DNA from: Marilutibacter aestuarii
Lineage (GTDB): Bacteria > Pseudomonadota > Gammaproteobacteria > Xanthomonadales > Xanthomonadaceae
Direction: 5' to 3'
DNA: 64,000 bases
NCBI RefSeq assembly: GCF_006546775.1
Contig: NZ_VICE01000096.1
Span: forward strand, 1 to 64,000
Part shown: positions 44,691-53,198 of the stretch, piece after piece
Position numbering within the stretch: position 1 is the stretch's first letter
Layout of the letters: every line of letters starts with the position of its first letter
Program-made: the position numbers and the translations under genes
Notes under the pieces: model-generated
The model's database searches: none
Seen by the model: the letters and a program-made list of their open reading frames with translations, nothing else
What the model was told of the DNA's origin: nothing

Positions 44691-44723
44691 GTGGGTTTCG
44701 CGTTTGGCTCTACCCACCCTACG
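44691..44723. repeat. Half copy of the GTAGGATGGGTAG inverted-repeat element
   Basis: GTGGGTTTCGCG and CTACCCACCCTACG match the right arm of the full element at 44754-44844. The upstream sequence CCCATCGTGCATC also recurs at the matching place in that element, so the two form a diverged tandem pair of about 70 bp. Confidence 0.65.
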
Positions 44724-44753
44724 AGGCGGGATGAAAGGCAGAACCGTAGAACC

Positions 44754-44844
44754 GTAGGATGGGTAGCGCGAAGCAAAACCCATCATTCATCGTGCATGCG
44801 AGCACGCGACAGTGGGCCTCGCTTTCGGCTCGACCCACCCTGCG
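44754..44844. repeat. REPIN-like inverted-repeat element
   Basis: Left arm GTAGGATGGGTAG-CGCGAAGC-AAAACCCATC (44754-44784) is complementary to the right arm at 44812-44844 (GTGGGCC...CCCACCCTGCG) around a 27-bp centre. The arms belong to a widespread proteobacterial repeat type (GGGTAGAGCGAAGCGAAACCC). No RAYT transposase gene is in the window. Confidence 0.7.
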
Positions 44845-44850
44845 CCCCAC

Positions 44851-44904
44851 GCGGACGGCCCTTTCGAGGCAAAAAAAGAGCCGGCATCGCGCCGGCTCTT
44901 TCTT
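44851..44904. repeat. Duplicate of the DUF885 terminator block, serving rhlE
   Basis: Fifty-four bases match 44094-44148 with few differences (GCGGACGGCCCTTTCGA followed by the AGAGCCGGC/GCCGGCTCT hairpin). The hairpin lies 17-47 bp beyond the rhlE stop and, being symmetric with flanking A and T runs, should terminate rhlE transcription on the minus strand. Confidence 0.75.
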
Positions 44905-44920
44905 CTTGCAATCGCAGGGC

Positions 44921-46258
44921 TCAGGCCCCGGCGCCACCGCTGCGCGAGGCACCGCTGCGACGGCTGGGGCCACCGCGCTGCTTCGGCCCGGCATGGGCGT
45001 GGCGCGGCGCCGGCTTGCCGTGCGGACGATGGCCCGGTGCCCGACGCGCGCCGGGGGCGTTGTTGCCACCACCGCCCCGCTTGCTGCGCGGGTTCGGGAT
45101 CGCGACGTCGAGACGGATCGGGCGACTGGGCTCGAAGCCCTCGACCTCGATCATCTCGACGTCCTTCTTCAGCACGCGCTGGATCTGCCGCAGCAGGCCA
45201 CCCTCGTCGTGCGAGACCAGCGACAGCGCCTCGCCCGACGCGCCGTTGCGACCGGTGCGGCCGATACGGTGCACGTAGTCCTCGGCGACCATCGGCAGGT
45301 CGAAGTTGATGACCAGCGGCAGGTTGGGGATGTCCAGTCCGCGCGCGGCCACGTCGGTCGCCACCAGCACGCGGGCCTTGGCCGCCTTGAAGGCGTTGAG
45401 GGCCTTCTGGCGCTGCGCCTGGCTCTTGTTGCCGTGGATCGCGACGGCCTTGATGCCGGCCTTGTCGAGCTGCTCGGCCAGGCGGTTGCAGCCGTGCTTG
45501 GTGCGGCCGAACACGATCACCTGGTCGGTGTGGCGCTTGGCGAGGATGTCGATCAGCAGGTCGCGCTTGCTGTCGACGTCGACCGGATGGGCCCGGTGCG
45601 CGATGGTCTCGGCGATGGTGTTCTGCGCGGCCACCTGTACCTGGCGGGGATCGCGCATGAACTCCAGCGCCAGCGCCTTGATCTGCGCTTCGAAGGTCGC
45701 CGAGAACAGCAGGGTCTGGCGCTCGCGCGGCAGCTTGACGAGGATGCGCTTGATCGCCGGCAGGAAGCCCATGTCGAGCATGCGGTCGGCCTCGTCCATG
45801 ACCAGCACTTCGATCGCGTCCAGGCGCACGCTGCCGCGCTCCATGTGGTCGATCAGGCGGCCGGGGGTGGCGACGAGCACGTCGACGCCACGGCGCAGTG
45901 CATCGACCTGCGGTCCCATGCCGACGCCACCGAAGATCATGCAGCTGGCGACCTGCAGGTGGCGGGCGTAGCCACGCAGGTTCTCGTGGACCTGCACCGC
46001 GAGTTCGCGGGTGGGCACCAGGACCAGCACGCGCGGCTTGCGCGGCCCCTTGGCCGGGGTGGTCTTGGACAGGCGGTTCAGCAGCGGCAGGCTGAAGGCG
46101 GCGGTCTTGCCGGTACCGGTCTGGGCGCCGCCGAGCAGGTCGTGGCCGGCCAGGATCAGCGGGATCGCTTCGGCCTGGATCGGGGTCGGCGTGGCGTAGC
46201 CCTGTTCCGAGAGCGCACGCAGCAACGCGGGCGCGAGCCCGAGGGATTCAAAAGACAT
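44921..46258 (-). CDS. rhlE: DEAD-box ATP-dependent RNA helicase (RhlE type)
   Basis: A 445-residue helicase. Motifs in order: Q-motif (SFESLGLAPALLRAL..TPIQ), AQTGTGKT, PTRELAVQ, TPGRLIDH, DEAD, SATF, VIFGRTKHGCNRL, TDVAARGLD and HRIGRTGR. The C-terminal 60 residues are Arg/Gly/Pro-rich and basic, for RNA binding. RhlE-group proteins assist rRNA maturation and mRNA decay. I chose ATG 46258 at the family start; 31 upstream codons in the frame are leader. The 340-bp leader is long and carries a 20-bp palindrome, so post-transcriptional control is possible. Confidence 0.94.
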   Translation of the reverse strand: MSFESLGLAPALLRALSEQGYATPTPIQAEAIPLILAGHDLLGGAQTGTGKTAAFSLPLLNRLSKTTPAKGPRKPRVLVLVPTRELAVQVHENLRGYARHLQVASCMIFGGVGMGPQVDALRRGVDVLVATPGRLIDHMERGSVRLDAIEVLVMDEADRMLDMGFLPAIKRILVKLPRERQTLLFSATFEAQIKALALEFMRDPRQVQVAAQNTIAETIAHRAHPVDVDSKRDLLIDILAKRHTDQVIVFGRTKHGCNRLAEQLDKAGIKAVAIHGNKSQAQRQKALNAFKAAKARVLVATDVAARGLDIPNLPLVINFDLPMVAEDYVHRIGRTGRNGASGEALSLVSHDEGGLLRQIQRVLKKDVEMIEVEGFEPSRPIRLDVAIPNPRSKRGGGGNNAPGARRAPGHRPHGKPAPRHAHAGPKQRGGPSRRSGASRSGGAGA

Positions 46259-46598
46259 GTGGAGCTCCAATTCCTGATCCGCATCCATGGATGCGGAATC
46301 ACCCGGAGCTTTCCCTGTAGCCGCGCTGCGAGTCGTTTTTTTGAACGGCACCGGATGCTCCGGGCCGTGTCGGCGCTACGAATGACGTGCGGAATACAGG
46401 CCGCGCCCCGCCCCTTGGGGGCGCCCAGCGGGATCGTGTCCCGTTGGATGTGGGGTGCGGCAGGATATAGCTGGGAAACGTACCCTTTCGGGCAGCAACC
46501 GAGCACCAGACGCCGCGCACTCTACGCGAAAGGCCTCGCCCGCGCCAGCGCAAGCGGACCCGGCGGCGTCCAGGCCGCGTCGCTGTCGCACTCCCCGT
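46259..46598. other. Upstream region of rhlE and 3' side of the hydroxylase gene
   Basis: A 340-bp gap with no gene that I can support. The only clear structure is a perfect palindrome at 46278-46297 (TCCGCATCCA and its complement) about 20 bp before the rhlE start, plus a GTTTTTTTG run at about 46336. It probably holds the rhlE promoter and leader. Confidence 0.55.
46278..46297 (-). promoter_or_regulatory. Perfect 20-bp palindrome in the rhlE leader
   Basis: The arms TCCGCATCCA and TGGATGCGGA meet without a spacer. It sits 20 bp upstream of the rhlE ATG, where it could either be a protein-binding site or fold next to the ribosome-binding site. Confidence 0.45.
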
Positions 46599-47504
46599 TC
46601 AGCTTGGCGCGCCGGTGCGACGGCAGGACTGGACGCGGTCGAGGACGGCGATCGCATGTGCCAGCGCCGCGCGTTCCTCCCCACAGAGCCCCGGGTGCCA
46701 GATATCGAAGATCAACACGGTACGCACCCGCTCGCCGCGATTGCATGCGCTGTGGAGGAAGGCGTCGTCGAAGACCAGGAAGTCGTCGTGGACCCAGTGC
46801 CGCGTCTCGCCAGCGACGGTGATCGAACAGCCCCCGGGCAGGTCGACCGGCAGGTGGGCGGTCAACTTGATGTTCGACAGGCCATGGTGCGGGGGGAGCT
46901 CGGTCCCGGGCTTGAGCCGGGAGATGAAGCACTCCGGCGCGTGCGGCGGGTACTGCGCCAGCGGCGCCTGGGCGAGGAAGTCGCGCGTCACGGGCAGCCG
47001 TGCCACCAGGGCCTCGTCCCATTGTTCGCGTCGCAACAGGTGACGCGCCGACCATTCCAGGCTGTCCGCCAGGCGCCCCCATTGCCGGTCGCCCGATGCC
47101 CGGGCGTCGACATAGGGCCGGAACGCCACGTCTTCGGCGAGGAAGCCGAGCAGCTCCTCACGCACCGGGGCGATCAGGCGCTGCAACGGCGCGAGTTCGG
47201 GCAGTTCCGGCGTGGAGAACCAGGCCTGGGCCGGCAGCGCCGGGTAATAGAGGAAATTCGGTTGTTGCAGGGGCGAGCGGAAGCGCCCCGGCTGGCGCCC
47301 GAAATACACGTCCAGCCACAGCCGGAACCCCGGATGCGCCGATACCGCCTGCAGGTGCCCATGCAGCGCCGCCGGCAGCGCCGCGCCGAAGGCCGGGGTG
47401 ACCGCCTCGCCGCTGTGCTCCAGCACGTCGCAGGCCTCGGCCACGGCCGCGGGGGTGCGGGCCTCGCGGAGTGCCTGGATGAACTGCGTTTCGACTGGCT
47501 TCAT
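46599..47504 (-). CDS. Aspartyl/asparaginyl beta-hydroxylase family protein
   Basis: A 301-residue Fe(II)/2-oxoglutarate-dependent dioxygenase-like protein. The C-terminal half has the jelly-roll AspH domain with RLKPGTELPPHHGLSNIKLT (first His ligand), GCSITVAGETRHWVHDDFLVFDDAFLHSACN (distal His) and VRTVLIFDIWHP. The N-terminal 150 residues are helical and without a clear family. The domain is used for protein or LPS-lipid hydroxylation in different bacteria; substrate here is unknown. Divergent from the M13 gene. Confidence 0.88.
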   Translation of the reverse strand: MKPVETQFIQALREARTPAAVAEACDVLEHSGEAVTPAFGAALPAALHGHLQAVSAHPGFRLWLDVYFGRQPGRFRSPLQQPNFLYYPALPAQAWFSTPELPELAPLQRLIAPVREELLGFLAEDVAFRPYVDARASGDRQWGRLADSLEWSARHLLRREQWDEALVARLPVTRDFLAQAPLAQYPPHAPECFISRLKPGTELPPHHGLSNIKLTAHLPVDLPGGCSITVAGETRHWVHDDFLVFDDAFLHSACNRGERVRTVLIFDIWHPGLCGEERAALAHAIAVLDRVQSCRRTGAPS

Positions 47505-47711
47505 GGCCCCATTGTCCCGTCTCCGCGGGCTTTGCGGTACCCGTTGCGGCCACAGCCGGGGCGGCTGCATGACCTTCTGCACCCTCACGGGGCCTCGAAG
47601 CGGTCTATGGTGGCATGTCGCCCCGTGGGCGTACCGATCCCCCGGCCTGCACGCCTTCGCAGGCGCCGCCGGGCGGCTCGACCCGACATTCCTTCACAAG
47701 GCCGGAGCACC

Positions 47712-49817
47712 GTGACCGTGAAAAAACCGCAGATCCTCCTTCTCTCCCTCGCCATCGCGGCGACCGTCGCCGCCTGCGCCAAGCCCGACGAGGCAGCGCC
47801 GGCCGCGACGACCGAAGCCGCCGCCTCGCAGGAAGGCGGCATCACCCTGGACGAGAGCAAGCTGCCGCCGATGAACAGCTTCCTCGCCAGCGACCTGGAC
47901 CCGAGCAAGGACGCCTGCACCGACTTCGGTGGTTACGTGAACGGCAAGTGGCTGGCTGCCAACGAAATCCCGGGCGACCGCACCTCCTGGGGCGCGTTCG
48001 AGATGCTGGCCGAGCGTTCGCTGGCCGTGCAGCGCCAGATCGCCGAACAGGCCGCCGCCGACAGCAACGCCACCGGCGTGGAAAAGATCATCGGCGACTT
48101 CTGGTCCACCGGCATGGACGCGGAGAAGATCAATGCCCAGGGCATCGACCCGATCAAGGGCGAACTGGCCGAGATCGAGGCGCTCGACAGCCAGGACAAG
48201 ATCGCCGACTTCCTGCGCAGCAGCGCCGCCAAGGGCCGGTTCTACCTGTTCGGCTTCGGTCCGGAAGCCGACTTCAAGGACTCGACCATGAACATCGCCT
48301 ACGCCGCGCAGGGCGGCCTGGGCCTGCCGGACAGTACCTACTACTCCGACCCGAAGAAGGCCGACAAGCTCCAGGCCTACCAGGCGCACGTGGCCAAGGT
48401 GCTCGAGCTGGCCGGCGCCAGCGCCGAGGACGCGGCCGCGCAGGCCAAGGACGTGGTCGCGTTCGAGACCCGCCTGGCGAAGGCGTCCAAGTCCAGCGAG
48501 GAGCTCTCGCGCGACGTCGAGCTGTACTACAACCCGGTGACCGTGGCCGAGGCCGACGCGCTGACCCCCAACTTCCCGTGGACGCGCTTCTTCGAGTCCC
48601 AGGGCCTCCAGGCGCCGAAGATGTTCTCGCTGGCGATGCCGGACTTCCACAAGGAAGTCGACGCCATGCTCGCCGACGTCCCCGACGACCAGTGGCGCAG
48701 CTACCTGCGCTTCCACGCCGTCGACGGCGCGTCGCCGTACCTGTCCGACGCCTTCGTCGAGGAGAACTTCAACTTCTACAACAAGGCCCTGCGTGGCCAG
48801 AAGGAGCTCAAGGAACGCGGCAAGCGCGTGCTCGGCACCATCGAGAACGCCGCCGGCGAAGCACTGGGCCAGCTCTACGTCGACGTGGCGTTCTCGCCCG
48901 AGTCCAAGGAGCGCATGGAGACCCTGGTGTCCAACCTCAGCGATGCGCTCAAGGGCCGCATCGAGAACCTGGACTGGATGACCGACGAAACCAAGGCCAA
49001 GGCCATGGAGAAGTGGGCCGCCTTCACCCCGAAGATCGGCTACCCGGACAAGTGGCGCGACTGGAGCGGCCTGTCGACCAGCCGCGACAGCTACATCGGC
49101 AACGTGCTCGCCGCGATGGAGTTCAACTACAAGTGGGAGCTGTCGAAGATCGGCAAGCCGGTCGACAAGACCGAGTGGGGCATGAGCCCGCAGACGGTCA
49201 ACGCCTACTACAACCCCTTGCAGAACGAGATCGTGTTCCCGGCCGCGATCCTGCAGCCGCCCTTCTTCGACGCCAAGGCCGACGACCCGCTCAACTATGG
49301 CGGCATCGGCGCGGTCATCGGCCATGAGATGACCCACGGCTACGATGACCAGGGCAGCCGTTTCGGGCCCAGCGGCAACTTCGAGGACTGGTGGAGCGAC
49401 GCCGACGCCAAGGGCTTCTCCGGGCTGACCGACAAGCTGGTCAACCAGTTCAACGGTTACAAGGCCAACGAAGACGAGCACGTCAACGGCAAGCTGACCC
49501 TGGGCGAGAACATCGCCGACCTGGGCGGCCTGGCCACGGCCTACGACGCGATGAAGAAGGCCACCGAAGGCACGCCCGATCCGATGATCGACGGCATGAC
49601 CCGCGACCAGCGCTTCTTCGCCAACTGGGCCACCGTGTGGCGCCGCAACTTCACCCCCGAAGAGCTGAAGGTGCGCCTGGCCACCGATCCGCACGCGCCG
49701 GCGAACTTCCGCGCGATCGGCGCGCCTTCGAACCTGCCGGCCTTCGCCGCCGCGTTCGAGTGCAAGCCGGGCCAGCCGATGGTGCGCCAGGGCGACCAGC
49801 AGGTCATCATCTGGTGA
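47712..49817 (+). CDS. M13 family (neprilysin-like) zinc endopeptidase, lipoprotein
   Basis: A 701-residue peptidase. The signal peptide ends in a VAAC lipobox (Cys22). The zinc site is HEMTH (538-542) with the third ligand Glu599 in GENIADLGG. The substrate-anchoring NAYY motif lies at 497-500, and HAPANFR near the C-terminus gives the conserved His and Arg. It probably degrades oligopeptides in the periplasm. No ATG is available; GTG 47712 (or GTG 47718) is the start, with GGAG just upstream. Followed by a strong terminator and then a diverged M13 paralog. Confidence 0.93.
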   Translation: MTVKKPQILLLSLAIAATVAACAKPDEAAPAATTEAAASQEGGITLDESKLPPMNSFLASDLDPSKDACTDFGGYVNGKWLAANEIPGDRTSWGAFEMLAERSLAVQRQIAEQAAADSNATGVEKIIGDFWSTGMDAEKINAQGIDPIKGELAEIEALDSQDKIADFLRSSAAKGRFYLFGFGPEADFKDSTMNIAYAAQGGLGLPDSTYYSDPKKADKLQAYQAHVAKVLELAGASAEDAAAQAKDVVAFETRLAKASKSSEELSRDVELYYNPVTVAEADALTPNFPWTRFFESQGLQAPKMFSLAMPDFHKEVDAMLADVPDDQWRSYLRFHAVDGASPYLSDAFVEENFNFYNKALRGQKELKERGKRVLGTIENAAGEALGQLYVDVAFSPESKERMETLVSNLSDALKGRIENLDWMTDETKAKAMEKWAAFTPKIGYPDKWRDWSGLSTSRDSYIGNVLAAMEFNYKWELSKIGKPVDKTEWGMSPQTVNAYYNPLQNEIVFPAAILQPPFFDAKADDPLNYGGIGAVIGHEMTHGYDDQGSRFGPSGNFEDWWSDADAKGFSGLTDKLVNQFNGYKANEDEHVNGKLTLGENIADLGGLATAYDAMKKATEGTPDPMIDGMTRDQRFFANWATVWRRNFTPEELKVRLATDPHAPANFRAIGAPSNLPAFAAAFECKPGQPMVRQGDQQVIIW

Positions 49818-49843
49818 TCGCCGCTTCGTCCACGTAACACCTG

Positions 49844-49877
49844 CGAAGGCCCGGCATGTCCGGGCCTTCGTCTTTCT
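49844..49877 (+). terminator. Terminator after the first M13 gene
   Basis: A perfect 11-bp stem CGAAGGCCCGG/CCGGGCCTTCG, five-base loop, then TCTTTCT. It separates the two M13 genes into different transcripts. Confidence 0.85.
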
Positions 49878-49932
49878 GTCTGCCCCCCAACCGGTGGGCC
49901 GGTCGTGACGCAGGGGTCATCGGGGGCCTTGT

Positions 49933-49938
49933 TACACT
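49933..49938 (+). promoter_or_regulatory. Candidate -10 element of the second M13 gene
   Basis: TACACT lies 28 bp upstream of the chosen ATG, just after the terminator of the preceding gene, so the second peptidase gene probably has its own promoter. Confidence 0.35.
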
Positions 49939-49965
49939 CCGGCCCTCCCCCGGATGGAAGCCGAC

Positions 49966-51948
49966 ATGCCCGCACTTCGCCCGCTCAGCGGCGCCCTTGC
50001 ACTTGGACTGGCAGCGGCGCTCGCGTCGCCCGCCAGCGCCGCCAAGCCACCGGTCGCCTGCGCCGATTTCCACGGCAACACCAACGCCGACTGGCTGGCG
50101 GCGAACCCGCCGCCCGCCGACACCGGCATGGTCTCGGCGATGGGCCAGCTGGCCGCACGTGCGCGGCAACAGCAGATCGACCTGCTGGAGGCGGCCAAGC
50201 GGGCGCCCACCGGCAACGTGCAGACCCTGCTGGGCGACTTCTGGGCCAGCGGCATGGACGAGGCCGGCGTGGAGCGCGACGGATCCAACCCGATCGCGCC
50301 GCTGCTCGAGCGCATCAACGCCATCCGCCGCGACAAGGACATCCCGCCCGCGATCGCCGCCCTGCACCAGGTCGGCATACCGGTGGTGTTCAACTTCAGT
50401 CCCGACGTGGACCTCAACGATCTTTCCCGGCACATTGGCTACTTCAGCCAGGGCGGACTGGGCCTGCCCGACCCCGCCTTCTACACGCGCACCGATGCCG
50501 ATACCCGCACGGTCCTGGCCCAGTACGGCAAGTACGTCGAACAGATCCTGGTCCTGACCGGCACCCCGGCCGGCGAGGCGGCCGCCGAAGCCGCCCAGGT
50601 GATCGACCTGGAGACCCGGATCGCCCGTGCGTCGCGCCCGATCGTCGAGCTGCGCGATCCGCGCAGCAACTTTGCCCCGGTGCCGGCCGCCGGGCTGGAC
50701 ACGCAGTACCGCAAGCTGCAGCTGGAGGATTTCATCGTCGCCCAGCAGGTCGGCGACGCCACCGTATCGATGGCCAACCCTGCGCTGTTCGCCACCCTCG
50801 ACAGCCTCGTCGACGACCTCAAGCCGGCGCAGTGGAAAGCCTACCTGCGATGGCGGGTGGGCGATGCCATGGCGCCCTACCTGTCCCGGGCATTCCGCGA
50901 CGCCAGCTTCAACTTCCGCGGACGCGTGCTGGAGGGACGCCAGGCACCACCCACGCGCGAACAGCAGGTGCTCGACGCCATCAACCTGGCGGCAGGCCCG
51001 ATGCTGGGCCGCGAGTATGCGCAGCGTTACCTGGACGCCGGCACCGAGGCGCGCGCCGAGACGGTGGCGGCCGACATCCGCGACGCGCTGGGCGCCGCCC
51101 TGGAGCGCGACCCGCGCCTGGGCGCCGCGGCCAAGGCCGAGGCACGGGCCAAGCTTGCCGCGCTCGAGATCGAGATCGGCATGCCGGACCGTGACATCGA
51201 CTACACGGTGCAGCCCGTCGGCCGCGGCAGCTTCGGCGGCAACATGCTGATCGCCTCGACCTGGCGACACGGGTCGGAGATGCGCCGGATCGGCGAGGCG
51301 AACGCTTCGCGCCGCTGGAACGTACAGCCGCAGACGCCCGCCCTGGCCTACGACATCACCCTGAACCGCCTGCTGGTGACCGCCGCGATGCTGCAGGCAC
51401 CGGTCATGGCGGCGACGCGCGGCGAGCCCGCGCAGTACGGCGCGTTCGGCGCACTGGTGGGGCACGAACTGACCCACGGCTTCGATGCGCGTGGCCGCCT
51501 GGTCGATGCCCGCCTGGACGTGCGCGACTGGTGGGAGGCTTCCGACGCCAACGCCTGGAACGCACTGGCCTCGCGCGTGGCCAGCCAGTACGCCGCCCTG
51601 CCCTATCCCGCACTGGAAGGCGTCAAGGTCAACGGCGTGCAGACGCGCGACGAAGACCTCGCCGACCTCTCCGGCGTGGAGCTCGCCTGGGCGGCCTTCG
51701 AGGCCCGCCACCCCGACGCCGACAAGGCCGCCCGGCAGGACTTCTTCAAGGCCTGGGCAGGCCTGTGGGCGCAGGCGATGACGCCTGCCGCCGCCACCGC
51801 GATGGCCTCCACCAGCGTGCATGCGCCCGGCCAGTGGCGAGCCAACGCTCCGCTCGCCAACCTCGCCGACTTCGGCGAGCTCTACGGCTGTCGCGTCGGC
51901 AGCGTGATGCGCAACAAGCCCGACGACCGCATCCAGGTCTGGCCCTGA
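49966..51948 (+). CDS. M13 family zinc peptidase paralog with altered substrate site
   Basis: A 660-residue exported M13 relative, with a signal peptide of about 23 residues (SPASAA). The zinc ligands are kept: HELTH (500-504) and Glu563 in DEDLADLSG. The NAYY motif, which holds the substrate backbone in neprilysin, is replaced: the aligned stretch reads TPALAYDITLN. Like its neighbour it ends with HAPGQWR and a Cys. The N-terminal lobe is diverged (CADFHGNTNADWLAANP). Activity or specificity probably differs. I chose ATG 49966 (GGAAG ahead); ATG 49954 is an alternative. Confidence 0.88.
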   Translation: MPALRPLSGALALGLAAALASPASAAKPPVACADFHGNTNADWLAANPPPADTGMVSAMGQLAARARQQQIDLLEAAKRAPTGNVQTLLGDFWASGMDEAGVERDGSNPIAPLLERINAIRRDKDIPPAIAALHQVGIPVVFNFSPDVDLNDLSRHIGYFSQGGLGLPDPAFYTRTDADTRTVLAQYGKYVEQILVLTGTPAGEAAAEAAQVIDLETRIARASRPIVELRDPRSNFAPVPAAGLDTQYRKLQLEDFIVAQQVGDATVSMANPALFATLDSLVDDLKPAQWKAYLRWRVGDAMAPYLSRAFRDASFNFRGRVLEGRQAPPTREQQVLDAINLAAGPMLGREYAQRYLDAGTEARAETVAADIRDALGAALERDPRLGAAAKAEARAKLAALEIEIGMPDRDIDYTVQPVGRGSFGGNMLIASTWRHGSEMRRIGEANASRRWNVQPQTPALAYDITLNRLLVTAAMLQAPVMAATRGEPAQYGAFGALVGHELTHGFDARGRLVDARLDVRDWWEASDANAWNALASRVASQYAALPYPALEGVKVNGVQTRDEDLADLSGVELAWAAFEARHPDADKAARQDFFKAWAGLWAQAMTPAAATAMASTSVHAPGQWRANAPLANLADFGELYGCRVGSVMRNKPDDRIQVWP

Positions 51949-51999
51949 CGGGTCCCGACGTGGAGCATCCCGCAGCGGGATCGCGGGACGGTCCAACGG

Positions 52000-52030
52000 A
52001 AACGGCGCGGGAGACCGCGCCGTTTCATTG
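52000..52030 (+). terminator. Terminator after the second M13 gene
   Basis: An 11-bp stem AAACGGCGCGG/CCGCGCCGTTT with a GAGA tetraloop, followed by CATTG. The symmetric A and T runs allow use by the convergent rhomboid gene as well. Confidence 0.75.
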
Positions 52031-52051
52031 ACCCTCTCGCGCAGCGCGCGG

Positions 52052-52711
52052 TCACCGCACGATCCGCGGTCCCGGGGGCTTGCGCCCGCCGCCCCCGAAG
52101 GGCGGCTGGCCGCGCCAGTAGCGGATCATCAGCCAACCGAACAGCATCCCACCCAGGTGGGCGAAATGCGCGACGCCGGGTTGCTGCCCGCTGACGCCGA
52201 GCAGCAGTTCGATCACGCCGTATACGATCACCAGGGTGCGCGCCTTCATCGGGATCGGCGGGATCAGCAGCATCACGCGCTGGTTGGGGAACAGCATGCC
52301 GTAGGCGAGCAGCAGGCCGAAGATTCCGCCCGAGGCACCGACCGTCGGGTAGGGCGGCTGGCCACTGGACATCGCCCAGATGCCGACGCCGATCTGGCAG
52401 ACCGCCGCACCGACGATGCAGACCAGGTAGTAGTTCAGGAACCGCCGGTTGCCCCACACGTGCTCCAGCGGCGCACCGAACATCAGCAGGGCCAGCATGT
52501 TGAAGAACAGGTGCGCCATGCTCCCGTGCATGAACCCGTAGGTCAGCACCTGCCAGGGCAGGAACCCGCCGACGCCGAAAGCGCCGTCGCTGCCCGGCGG
52601 CCACAGCATGAATGCGGCGAACGTGGTTTCAGGCAGCAATTGCTGGAGCAGGAACACCAGGCCATTGGCGATCAGCAAGGCCTTGGTGACGGGGGGAAGA
52701 TTGGAAAACAT
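52052..52711 (-). CDS. Rhomboid family intramembrane serine protease
   Basis: A 219-residue protein with six membrane helices. The catalytic Ser lies in GASGGIFG and the His in AHFAHLGGMLFGW. The helix-2 motif MHGSMAHLFFNMLALLMFG and the L1-loop WR-like EHVWGNRRFL are present. The C-terminal tail is Gly/Pro/basic. Rhomboids cleave transmembrane substrates within the bilayer; the substrate is unknown. The ATG 52711 is placed by homology; the 25-codon extension upstream is not conserved in character. Confidence 0.92.
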   Translation of the reverse strand: MFSNLPPVTKALLIANGLVFLLQQLLPETTFAAFMLWPPGSDGAFGVGGFLPWQVLTYGFMHGSMAHLFFNMLALLMFGAPLEHVWGNRRFLNYYLVCIVGAAVCQIGVGIWAMSSGQPPYPTVGASGGIFGLLLAYGMLFPNQRVMLLIPPIPMKARTLVIVYGVIELLLGVSGQQPGVAHFAHLGGMLFGWLMIRYWRGQPPFGGGGRKPPGPRIVR

Positions 52712-52795
52712 CGCGGCTCCCGGATACGAAGCGCACATGGTACTGGCTGGCGCGTGTAGACGCCGCCACACCCGTACAGGGGCCATCGCATGCCC

Positions 52796-53158
52796 TCAGT
52801 CGGGCATGCCCCAGACCTGCTCGTCGAGCACGTCCTCCCGGCTGGGGCTGGCACGCACCCCCTTCACCCGGCCGTCGACGACCATCAGGCCCTCGGCGCG
52901 CAGCCGCTGCGTCTGCTCCAGGTAACCCGGCGAATCGACCGCCATCGCGATCCTGCCATCCGACCGCAGGACGCGGTGCCAGGGCAGCGCGGGATCGGTG
53001 TTGCCGCGCAGGACCCGCGCCACCAGGCGTGCCCGCCCCGGGAGGCCGGCACGCCGGGCCACCTCGCCGTAGCCGGCGATCTGCCCGCGCGGGATCGCGC
53101 GGATCGCCGCCAGGATCCGTGATTCGTTGTCGCGCTTCACGTCGGTCTTGCCGTTCAT
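52796..53158 (-). CDS. Alkyltransferase-like (MGMT family, Atl) protein
   Basis: A 120-residue protein of the MGMT DNA-binding domain family. IPRGQIAGYGEVARRAGLPGRARLVARVL is the helix-turn-helix that flips the base. The active-site PCHR is replaced by PWHR, so it cannot transfer alkyl groups. Atl proteins bind O6-alkylguanine and hand it to nucleotide excision repair. The sequence ends with an acidic EDVLDEQVWGMPD. TATGCT (minus strand, 53165-53170) ends 6 bp before the ATG, suggesting a leaderless message. Confidence 0.93.
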   Translation of the reverse strand: MNGKTDVKRDNESRILAAIRAIPRGQIAGYGEVARRAGLPGRARLVARVLRGNTDPALPWHRVLRSDGRIAMAVDSPGYLEQTQRLRAEGLMVVDGRVKGVRASPSREDVLDEQVWGMPD

Positions 53159-53164
53159 CGCGTT

Positions 53165-53170
53165 AGCATA
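53165..53170 (-). promoter_or_regulatory. Candidate -10 of a leaderless atl-like transcript
   Basis: TATGCT on the minus strand ends six bases before the ATG of the alkyltransferase-like gene, within a 40-bp divergent gap that must also hold the promoter of the plus-strand neighbour. Confidence 0.35.
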
Positions 53171-53198
53171 CGGGTCCGATCACCGGACCTGTCCCCGC

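Larger units (their letters stand above)
44149..44850. other. Repeat-rich gap between the DUF885 and rhlE genes
   Basis: About 700 bp without a credible gene: short frames here are low-complexity or broken. It holds a REP-like hairpin, a GTCCCCGGG repeat, a hexamer array and a one-and-a-half-copy inverted-repeat element, and it is bounded by direct copies of one terminator block. The parts between these (44290-44390, 44490-44650) show nothing I recognise. Confidence 0.7.

Noticed and set aside
44754-44844. An insertion sequence
   Set aside because: The inverted-repeat element is about 90 bp and encodes nothing; no transposase frame lies in the gap.
53165-53198. SOS (LexA) box in the divergent atl-like promoter
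   Set aside because: No palindrome resembling a LexA site is present in the 40-bp gap.
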